Assembly: GCA_009784765.1 (NCBI GenBank) | Contig: WQXP01000063.1 | Coordinates: 1 to 6,888 of the forward strand | Direction of reading: 5' to 3' | DNA: 6,888 bases | DNA from: Oscillospiraceae bacterium | GTDB lineage: Bacteria > Bacillota > Clostridia > Oscillospirales > Ruminococcaceae | Shown: positions 1-6,051 of the stretch, one piece after another | Layout of the letters: every line of letters starts with the position of its first letter | Position numbering within the stretch: position 1 is the stretch's first letter | Notes under the pieces: generated by a model | Told to the model about the DNA's origin: nothing | What the model saw: the letters and a program-made list of their open reading frames with translations, nothing else | Databases searched by the model: none | Program-made: the position numbers and the translations under genes

Positions 1-1
1 A

Positions 2-29
2 ACTGTCAATTGTCAATTGTCAATTGTCA
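2..29 (-). repeat. Heptameric tandem repeat (TGACAAT)n
   Basis: Read on the minus strand there are three perfect TGACAAT units and a fourth with one change (TGACAGT). The array begins 11 bases after the stop codon of the leftward deacetylase gene, in the same orientation as that gene. A degenerate array of the same 7-mer follows groEL at 3329-3349. It resembles the short tandem heptamer repeats scattered between genes in many bacterial genomes. No function can be read from it, and the window edge may cut it. Confidence 0.85.
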
Positions 30-40
30 ACTGACGACAG

Positions 41-1054
41 TCATCGTCCGTGGGTGTAGAGGTTTCCTGCGGTGAGTTCTTTGTTAGAGAAGTGCATGAG
101 TTCCGAGAGGGTGACTAACTGGTAGCCCATTTCGACGAGCATGGGTATTACCGTTTCCATGGACTCTGCGGTGGGTGCATGAATGTCATGGGCGAGGATT
201 ATGCTGCGGTTGCGGACGTTCTTTTCGACAACGCCGTGGATTGCTTCGGCGTTTCTCGAACGCCAGTCTTGTGTATCTATGTCCCAGTTCACGATAGCAA
301 AGCCAAGGTCGCGGGAAACATCACGCAGGCGTTGGTTCACATTGCCGTAGGGCGGGCGGAACATAGGTGCAATCGGCGTTCCGATGATTGCTTCGATTGC
401 GCCGTGTGCTTCGAGTATTTCGCGGCGAATGTCGCGTTCGGAGAGGGAGGAAGAAGTCAGCGAGCGGTGGGATACCGTATGTCCGAGAACTTCGTGTCCC
501 TCATCTGCCATTCGGCGAATGGTGGAGGCGTTGCGTTCCACGCGGGAGGCGATAACAAAGAATGTAGCTTTTCCTCCATAGGTGTCGAGCAAGTCAAGGA
601 TTTTCGATGTATGTGCACTTGGCCCGTCGTCAAAAGTCAACGCGAGCATGGGGCGGGAGGGGTCGATTCTGCGATTGTTCACATTTCCTCCTATAATTTG
701 CCCCGGGGACGGCAGCATTTCGGGGCTGCGCTCTTCTTCTGTGGGCGGGTCAGTCCAATCACCGTCTTCAGGGGCGGGGATTTCCGGCCCGATTGAAGAC
801 GTGGCGGGAATAGTAGGAGCAGCAGCCGTGGCTTGCCCCGCGACCTCTTCTCCCAAGACCTCACCCACTGAGCGAACAGGGCGAAGCAGCCGCGTCGAGT
901 CTTCTCCGAGGGGCGAACCGGCTGTTCCGCAAGCAGCCAGCGAAAGCATAACAAGAATACATACTATGTATGTATAAACTTTCGATGTCAAGATTCGGCC
1001 GCCGGAGGGGCAAAGCCCGCCCTTGCCCCTCATCTCTTCTTGGGCTTTTTTCAT
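41..1054 (-). CDS. Polysaccharide deacetylase (NodB-type, CE4) lipoprotein
   Basis: A 337-residue protein predicted to remove N- or O-acetyl groups from a polysaccharide (peptidoglycan, chitin-like or xylan-type) at the outer face of the membrane. A hydrophobic segment at about residues 26-41 ends in lipobox LSLAAC with Cys42, so it should be exported and lipid-anchored. A Pro/Glu-rich linker (about 43-130) leads to the NodB domain (about 134-320). All five CE4 motifs are visible: TFDDG (140-144, catalytic base and metal Asp), HTVSH (192-196, metal histidines), RPPYG (233-237), DIDTQDW (258-264) and ILAHD (286-290, catalytic His). The start is set by AAGG seven bases upstream; an ATG at codon 8 has a purine run abutting it, too close to serve. 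The 24 residues before the hydrophobic core are long for a lipoprotein signal, so a later start such as TTG at codon 22 is possible. The family assignment is firm; the substrate is unknown. It is transcribed divergently from groES. Confidence 0.93.
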   Translation of the reverse strand: MKKAQEEMRGKGGLCPSGGRILTSKVYTYIVCILVMLSLAACGTAGSPLGEDSTRLLRPVRSVGEVLGEEVAGQATAAAPTIPATSSIGPEIPAPEDGDWTDPPTEEERSPEMLPSPGQIIGGNVNNRRIDPSRPMLALTFDDGPSAHTSKILDLLDTYGGKATFFVIASRVERNASTIRRMADEGHEVLGHTVSHRSLTSSSLSERDIRREILEAHGAIEAIIGTPIAPMFRPPYGNVNQRLRDVSRDLGFAIVNWDIDTQDWRSRNAEAIHGVVEKNVRNRSIILAHDIHAPTAESMETVIPMLVEMGYQLVTLSELMHFSNKELTAGNLYTHGR

Positions 1055-1097
1055 GAGTAAACCTTATAACCTTTCTAAAAAACAAACTATACTATAT

Positions 1098-1126
1098 ATT
1101 ATAGCACACATTTTCAAAAAACACAA
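1098..1126 (-). promoter_or_regulatory. Predicted sigma-A promoter of the deacetylase gene
   Basis: On the minus strand TTGTGT (1126-1121), a 17-bp spacer and a perfect TATAAT (1103-1098) preceded by TGC, an extended -10. Transcription would start near 1091, giving a leader of about 36 bases before the ATG at 1054. The weak -35 fits an extended -10 promoter. Confidence 0.65.
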
Positions 1127-1148
1127 GATAAAATGTAAGGTAAAAACA

Positions 1149-1189
1149 TTACACAATTTTTACAGGTTTAGACAGCTTTCTTTGTGCAA
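1149..1189 (+). promoter_or_regulatory. Imperfect dyad upstream of groES promoter (diverged copy of cassette dyad)
   Basis: TTACACAA (1149-1156) and TTGTGCAA (1182-1189) form an inverted repeat with one mismatch, separated by 25 bases. The right arm lies inside the 10-mer CTTTGTGCAA (1180-1189), identical to the right arm of the dyads at 4755-4795 and 5909-5950. It ends 34 bases before the groES -35, against 33 in the other two. The following A/T-rich stretch and AAAAGGC just before the -35 also match. It lies in the control region shared with the divergent deacetylase gene. It may bind a regulator; that role is inferred from the similarity alone. Confidence 0.5.
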
Positions 1190-1223
1190 CTTTCACAAAT
1201 TTTGAAAAATGTTCAAAAAAGGC

Positions 1224-1252
1224 TTGATTTTTTTGCGATTTTTATGTAAAAT
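1224..1252 (+). promoter_or_regulatory. Predicted sigma-A promoter of groES-groEL
   Basis: TTGATT (1224-1229), 17-bp spacer, TAAAAT (1247-1252). Transcription would start near 1259-1260, immediately before the CIRCE element, which is the normal arrangement for HrcA-controlled chaperonin operons. The upstream flank is rich in A-tracts and could help RNA polymerase binding. Confidence 0.8.
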
Positions 1253-1263
1253 AAATATAGAGC

Positions 1264-1290
1264 TTAGCACTCTGCGGTATAGAGTGCTAA
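1264..1290 (+). promoter_or_regulatory. CIRCE operator (HrcA binding site)
   Basis: A perfect inverted repeat TTAGCACTC (1264-1272), a 9-base spacer, and GAGTGCTAA (1282-1290), matching the canonical CIRCE consensus in every arm position. HrcA bound here represses groESL until heat or misfolded protein titrates GroEL away from HrcA. It sits just after the predicted transcription start, so it would also lie in the 5' leader of the mRNA. hrcA itself is not in the window. Confidence 0.97.
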
Positions 1291-1617
<327 letters not shown>

Positions 1618-1639
1618 GGCGTGATGACCACATCACGCC
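1618..1639 (+). other. groES-groEL intercistronic stem-loop
   Basis: GGCGTGATG (1618-1626), loop ACCA, CATCACGCC (1631-1639): a perfect 9-bp GC-rich stem starting at the base after the groES stop codon. No T-run directly follows, so it is not a standard intrinsic terminator. It may stabilise the 3' end of groES mRNA, mark a processing site, or act as a partial attenuator that shifts the GroES/GroEL ratio. Intercistronic processing at a stem-loop is known for the groESL operon of Agrobacterium; its relevance here is inference. Confidence 0.8.
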
Positions 1640-1660
1640 GCAACAAACTTTTCTAACTAA

Positions 1661-3328
<1,668 letters not shown>

Positions 3329-3331
<3 letters not shown>

Positions 3332-3349
3332 CAATGCACAATCGACAAA
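3329..3349 (+). repeat. Degenerate heptamer array after groEL
   Basis: Three 7-base units, TGACAAT, GCACAAT and CGACAAA, the first supplying the TGA stop codon of groEL. The first unit equals the repeat at 2-29 (minus strand), and here too the array follows a gene's 3' end in the gene's own orientation. It runs into the 5' arm of the groEL terminator. Confidence 0.6.
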
Positions 3350-3378
3350 AGCGGCGGGGTTGAACCGCGCCGCTTTTT
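3347..3378 (+). terminator. Rho-independent terminator of groES-groEL
   Basis: Stem GCGGCG (3351-3356) with CGCCGC (3368-3373), extended by AAAA/TTTT pairing, and a T5 tract (3374-3378). It sits 15 bases after the groEL stop. The A-run before the stem and the T-run after it could also terminate on the opposite strand. Confidence 0.92.
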
Positions 3379-3410
3379 CAATCAGGAAGCCGAATATTTG
3401 TTATGAGGGG

Positions 3411-3439
3411 TTGACGTTGCCCTTTTTCTGTGCTATACT
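3411..3439 (+). promoter_or_regulatory. Predicted strong sigma-A promoter of the 3497 gene
   Basis: TTGACG (3411-3416), 17-bp spacer, TATACT (3434-3439) with TGC before it (extended -10). Transcription would start near 3446. It is close to consensus, so high expression is expected unless repressed. Unlike the two promoters further right, no TTGCACAAAG-type dyad lies upstream. Confidence 0.85.
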
Positions 3440-3463
3440 ATAGATAGTATTTGATAAAATACT
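3435..3463 (+). promoter_or_regulatory. Overlapping palindrome and 5' leader hairpin
   Basis: Two overlapping inverted repeats share one arm. ATACTAT-AG-ATAGTAT (3435-3450) overlaps the -10 and the start site and is operator-like. AGTATTT-GATA-AAATACT (3446-3463) is a perfect 7-bp stem beginning at the predicted first transcribed base. The first could bind a repressor at the DNA level; the second could cap and stabilise the mRNA 5' end. Both are A/T-rich, so chance is possible. Confidence 0.5.
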
Positions 3464-3496
3464 GTAAAGCAGCAACCATTAGTAGAAGGAGAAAAA

Positions 3497-4636
3497 ATGA
3501 AAGCATTCACAAAATCAAGAAAGCGCCTGTTGGCATTAGCCCTGAGTTTAGCACTCGTGCTGGCTCTCGTTCCCGCTTCCGCGCAAGACTTTTCTGCGCA
3601 GGTCGTGCAGGCCCAATCTGCGAGCGAACCCACTGAGATTTTCAAAGATACAGGTGCAATGGCACGCGATGTTTCCAACGACCATGACAGCTTCACAATC
3701 CCCGAAGATGGCGGCGTTTGGCTGTATTTAACACGCCCTGCTGAAATTACGGGAGTGAACAACGCAGGGATTGTTTTCGAGATTTCACTTATTGACAGCG
3801 AAACCGATGACGTGATTACATCTTACCGCACGACTGCTGCTACAGGTTCTTTAGAGAGTAACGGCGGCGCGTTCTACCGAGTTAAGGCGGGGCAGGAAGT
3901 TTATGTCCGTGTTGCGAATGTCGCTACCCGCGCCACCACATGGAGCGGCTTTGACTACATTGTCAGTGCGACATACGTAGAAGAAGACGGCACTCACGCG
4001 CTTAAACCTAATCAAACCCGCGCAGAGGCGACGCCAATTGCTACAGATGAGGCAGTCAACGCTAACCTCAACACCCGCGACGATGTTCACTGGTTCGTCT
4101 TCGAACTTGAGGAAACAGCAGGCATTACAATCACTTTCTCTAACCCGAATTTAGAGCGTTCGGGCAGCCGCTGGGCCGTTCATGTGTTCACCGCAGAAGA
4201 GTTCGCGCAGTTTGACTTCCTCGCATCGAGCGATGTTCCAATCAGAACCCTCCCCGAAAAACCCCACGTACTTCCCGCAGGGACGTACTACGTCCGTGTA
4301 AGAGGCGGTTCGACACTTTCATCAAGCCACGAGGTATTGCTCGGTGCAAACTTCCGACTTACCGTTAACACCGAAAGAGTCGATTTCTGCCGAGACTGTG
4401 GCGGGCACGACACCTGCACCTGCGTTGAAACTGTCCCCTGTTGGAACTGCGAAGCAGATGTGTTCACCCCATTCTGCGGAGAATGCGGAAGCCCTGTCAG
4501 CGGCCCGCCCCTCCCCGGCGATTGCGGCTGTACACTGCATATGCTCGCTGTTGACCGCCGTCCGCAAATCGACGATGCACTCGCGATTTTGCGCTACATT
4601 ATCGGGCTCCCGAATAAGATTGACGGCTCCGCTTGA
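3497..4636 (+). CDS. Secreted PPC-like protein with zinc ribbon and degenerate dockerin-like C-terminus
   Basis: A 379-residue protein of unknown specific role. Residues 1-29 are a Sec signal peptide (basic start, long Leu/Ala core, likely cleavage after PASA). Two beta-sandwich repeats follow: about 50-160, and about 165-292 with hallmarks of bacterial pre-peptidase C-terminal (PPC) domains (PNQTRAEATPI, DDVHWFVFEL, then PAGTYYVRVRGG). Residues 298-345 hold ten cysteines: CxxC at 298/301, CxC at 307/309, CxxC at 315/318 and 327/330, CxC at 343/345; the 315-330 part looks like a zinc ribbon. The end, IDDALAILRYIIGL (358-371), resembles the helix of a type I dockerin, but the calcium loop before it lacks most acidic ligands. 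The start has AGAAGGAG five bases upstream. It is likely monocistronic, with its own promoter and terminator. It may be an extracellular or surface-attached binding protein; no catalytic domain is visible. Confidence 0.75.
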   Translation: MKAFTKSRKRLLALALSLALVLALVPASAQDFSAQVVQAQSASEPTEIFKDTGAMARDVSNDHDSFTIPEDGGVWLYLTRPAEITGVNNAGIVFEISLIDSETDDVITSYRTTAATGSLESNGGAFYRVKAGQEVYVRVANVATRATTWSGFDYIVSATYVEEDGTHALKPNQTRAEATPIATDEAVNANLNTRDDVHWFVFELEETAGITITFSNPNLERSGSRWAVHVFTAEEFAQFDFLASSDVPIRTLPEKPHVLPAGTYYVRVRGGSTLSSSHEVLLGANFRLTVNTERVDFCRDCGGHDTCTCVETVPCWNCEADVFTPFCGECGSPVSGPPLPGDCGCTLHMLAVDRRPQIDDALAILRYIIGLPNKIDGSA

Positions 4637-4648
4637 TTACACAAAACC

Positions 4649-4686
4649 TCCCCCGCCTGTCATCAAGACGAGCGGGGGGATTTTTT
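4649..4686 (+). terminator. Rho-independent terminator after the 3497 gene (cassette copy 1)
   Basis: CCCCCGC (4650-4656) pairs with GCGGGGG (4672-4678) and is followed by T6 (4681-4686). The loop contains GTC-ATCAA-GAC, an inner mini-stem shared with the terminator at 5834-5870, so the two terminators are paralogous. Confidence 0.93.
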
Positions 4687-4754
4687 GCCCCATATGCGCT
4701 AATAAGCGATTTCCGACACCCCAAAAACCGCTGTGAGCGGTTATTTGCGAAATC

Positions 4755-4795
4755 TTGCACAAAGCCCCCCGAAAAAGAGGCAATTCTTTGTGCAA
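4755..4795 (+). promoter_or_regulatory. Inverted repeat TTGCACAAAG/CTTTGTGCAA, copy 1
   Basis: Perfect 10-bp arms (4755-4764 and 4786-4795) around a 21-base core rich in C then A/G. Outside the arms, GCGA (4748-4751) and TCGC (4797-4800) can pair after a small internal loop. Each arm contains a TTG-NN-CAA quasi-palindrome, and arm centres are 31 bp apart, about three DNA turns. It ends 33 bases before the -35. It lies between a terminator and a promoter, so a DNA-level role is more likely than a leader RNA. Confidence 0.75.
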
Positions 4796-4828
4796 ATCGC
4801 TGAATTTCAAAAACTTTCCGAAAAAGCA

Positions 4829-4857
4829 TTGACAGGGGGTAAATAATGTGGTATGCT
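4829..4857 (+). promoter_or_regulatory. Predicted sigma-A promoter of the 4914 gene
   Basis: Perfect TTGACA (4829-4834), 17-bp spacer, TATGCT (4852-4857). The -10 is weaker than its neighbours'; a strong -35 with a weak -10 is common in activated promoters. The leader would be about 50 bases. Confidence 0.7.
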
Positions 4858-4913
4858 ATATACACTGCAGTAGAATTCCTCGGGTAAAATAGAACGAAAA
4901 GAGGTAACAATCT

Positions 4914-5786
4914 ATGAAATTTAACAAAGGAACCTTAAAAGGCATGGCGGCTTTAGCTTTAGTTGTTGTCTTGACGCTGTCCGTTTTCGCGACTCCACCT
5001 CGCATATTGGAGACACCGCCGCCGGAAAGCACAGTTTTGTGTTGCGGTTTGCCCTACGATAACCCCGATATATCGCTTTTTTGCGAACGTGCCGTTGAGT
5101 TGGTATTGCGTGGTGTGTGTCCGCAGAACCCGTTGTCTGAGGTTGATGAATTAACCGCTGCGTTTGCTGGATTGAGCGATGACCTTGGTGGTTGCCCTCT
5201 CATATCGAGAAACCCTTGTAATGACTGCTGTACACGTGCGAGGCTTGGAGCAGTAGCCCGCGGTGAGGAGGACACGAGCTATCTTTGCGAAGCTACAGAG
5301 GCATTTGTTAGTTTTGATACCGATTTGTATTTCACCATTTATGATGCAGTTGGTGAAGTTGTAGAGTCCGGTGTGATTTCCTCTTCTTCTGACTCCGAAG
5401 CAATGTCTGTGATGTCTATTTTTCCGGCACTTCCACATCTCATCCCGACAAACGGCAGAGCCGTGTTTGTACCCAATAACGAGCGGCGCGGTTGGCATAT
5501 TCAAAGTGGTTGGATATTTAACTCCGGGTACATTCTAAGTGACAGTAGAAATATTGTTCTTGAGGTTAGGCGTCACACTGTCGCAGGCGATGTTGGTGTA
5601 CACGTACACACTTACCCCGCACAGAACAGGGATTCGTACGGATTCGGTTCAACGGTTCCTCAAACGGGTTTTCATTCAATCATCTTGCATAATTATGGCT
5701 CTGCGGTTCATGCCACGCGAGTTCGAGGTGCTTCGACCAATAATTCTAACATTGGTTTAGGCTGGTCACTTGCTTGGCGTGATTGA
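4914..5786 (+). CDS. Cysteine-rich secreted protein of unknown function
   Basis: A 290-residue protein I do not recognise. Residues 1-26 are a Sec signal peptide with likely cleavage at VFA-TPP. The mature N-terminal part (about 27-130) has nine cysteines (43, 44, 57, 69, 94, 102, 105, 106, 125), including CC at 43-44 and CNDCC at 102-106, suggesting disulfides or a metal site. A Ser-rich stretch (155-162) separates it from a C-terminal half (about 180-290) rich in Gly, aromatic residues and alternating hydrophobics, probably an all-beta domain, ending GLGWSLAWRD. No catalytic motif, membrane anchor, LPxTG or dockerin is seen. The start has GAGG (4901-4904) nine bases upstream. It has its own promoter and terminator and lies between two copies of the intergenic cassette. 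Codon choice is less biased than in groEL, suggesting lower expression or a newer gene. It is very likely a real gene; its role is unknown. Confidence 0.8.
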   Translation: MKFNKGTLKGMAALALVVVLTLSVFATPPRILETPPPESTVLCCGLPYDNPDISLFCERAVELVLRGVCPQNPLSEVDELTAAFAGLSDDLGGCPLISRNPCNDCCTRARLGAVARGEEDTSYLCEATEAFVSFDTDLYFTIYDAVGEVVESGVISSSSDSEAMSVMSIFPALPHLIPTNGRAVFVPNNERRGWHIQSGWIFNSGYILSDSRNIVLEVRRHTVAGDVGVHVHTYPAQNRDSYGFGSTVPQTGFHSIILHNYGSAVHATRVRGASTNNSNIGLGWSLAWRD

Positions 5787-5833
5787 ACACAGATTGATTG
5801 AACCGGCAGCCGCGTAACATCGTAACACAAACC

Positions 5834-5870
5834 TCCCCCTGCCCGTCATCAAGACAGGTGGGGGATTTTT
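5834..5870 (+). terminator. Rho-independent terminator after the 4914 gene (cassette copy 2)
   Basis: TCCCCC (5834-5839) pairs with GGGGGA (5860-5865), with additional inner CC/GG pairing past a small bulge, followed by T5 (5866-5870). It shares the GTCATCAAGAC loop with the terminator at 4649-4686. The stem has diverged and is less perfect than copy 1. Confidence 0.88.
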
Positions 5871-5908
5871 CACCCCAAAAACCGCTGTGAGCGGTTATTT
5901 GCGAAATC

Positions 5909-5950
5909 TTGCACAAAGCCCCCCCTCGCGAGAGGCTGTTCTTTGTGCAA
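5909..5950 (+). promoter_or_regulatory. Inverted repeat TTGCACAAAG/CTTTGTGCAA, copy 2
   Basis: Perfect 10-bp arms (5909-5918 and 5941-5950) around a 22-base core. The core differs from copy 1 but holds its own small hairpin, CCTC-GCGA-GAGG (GNRA-like loop). Arms and flanks are conserved while the core is free to vary, so the arms look like the functional part. It ends 33 bases before the -35. Confidence 0.75.
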
Positions 5951-5983
5951 ATCGCTGAATTTCAAAAACTTTCCGAAAAGGCA

Positions 5984-6012
5984 TTGACTTTAGGTGTAGG
6001 GTGTAGTATAAT
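5984..6012 (+). promoter_or_regulatory. Predicted sigma-A promoter of the 6052 gene
   Basis: TTGACT (5984-5989), 17-bp spacer, perfect TATAAT (6007-6012). Transcription would start near 6019, with a leader of about 33 bases. The spacer and -10 are unlike those of the 4914 promoter even though everything upstream is shared. Confidence 0.88.
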
Positions 6013-6051
6013 TATGGAAGTTAATCTATATTTTTGAAGGAGGGCAAAATT

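Larger units (their letters stand above)
4638..4834 (+). repeat. Intergenic regulatory cassette, copy 1
   Basis: A duplicated block running from the terminator to the -35 of the next gene, matching copy 2 at 5823-5989. From 4717 the first 54 bases are identical to those from 5871; then comes a variable core of about 15 bases; then 48 bases (4786-4833) match 5941-5988 with one difference. Contents in order: terminator, a 31-base segment absent from copy 2 (4686-4716), a 7-bp hairpin AACCGCT-GTG-AGCGGTT (4726-4742), the dyad at 4755-4795, an A-tract region and TTGAC. Homology ends at the -35. Confidence 0.95.
5823..5989 (+). repeat. Intergenic regulatory cassette, copy 2
   Basis: Second copy of the terminator-hairpin-dyad-A-tract-(-35) block of 4638-4834. 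It lacks the 31-base segment seen in copy 1; CCCC at both ends of that segment would allow loss by slippage. The hairpin AACCGCT-GTG-AGCGGTT is at 5880-5896. The flanking genes share no evident homology with those around copy 1. Confidence 0.95.

Noticed and set aside
2..29. CRISPR array
   Set aside because: The units are 7 bases with no spacers; a simple tandem repeat.
179..796. Long rightward open frame (205 codons) inside the deacetylase gene
   Set aside because: It is antisense to a gene with all five NodB motifs, has no ribosome binding site and a low-complexity Cys/Val/Gly-rich translation; a shadow frame.
4734..4760. Intrinsic terminator from the AACCGCT-GTG-AGCGGTT hairpin
   Set aside because: The stem is only 7 bp, followed by TATTTG rather than a T-run, and a strong terminator already precedes it; kept only as part of the cassette.
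4726..4800. Riboswitch or structured leader
   Set aside because: The structured block lies upstream of the -35, so it would not be in the leader of the downstream mRNA, and no known riboswitch core is recognised.
4717..4834. Integron attC site or MITE interpretation of the cassette
   Set aside because: No GTTRRRY/RYYYAAC core pair at the ends of the dyad, no integrase in the window, and no terminal inverted repeats or target duplication at the block edges. A MITE remains conceivable, but the fit to terminator and -35 positions favours a regulatory module.
4599..4910. Leftward open frame of about 103 codons across cassette copy 1
   Set aside because: It spans a terminator, the dyad and the promoter, has no signal or domain, and is not maintained in copy 2.
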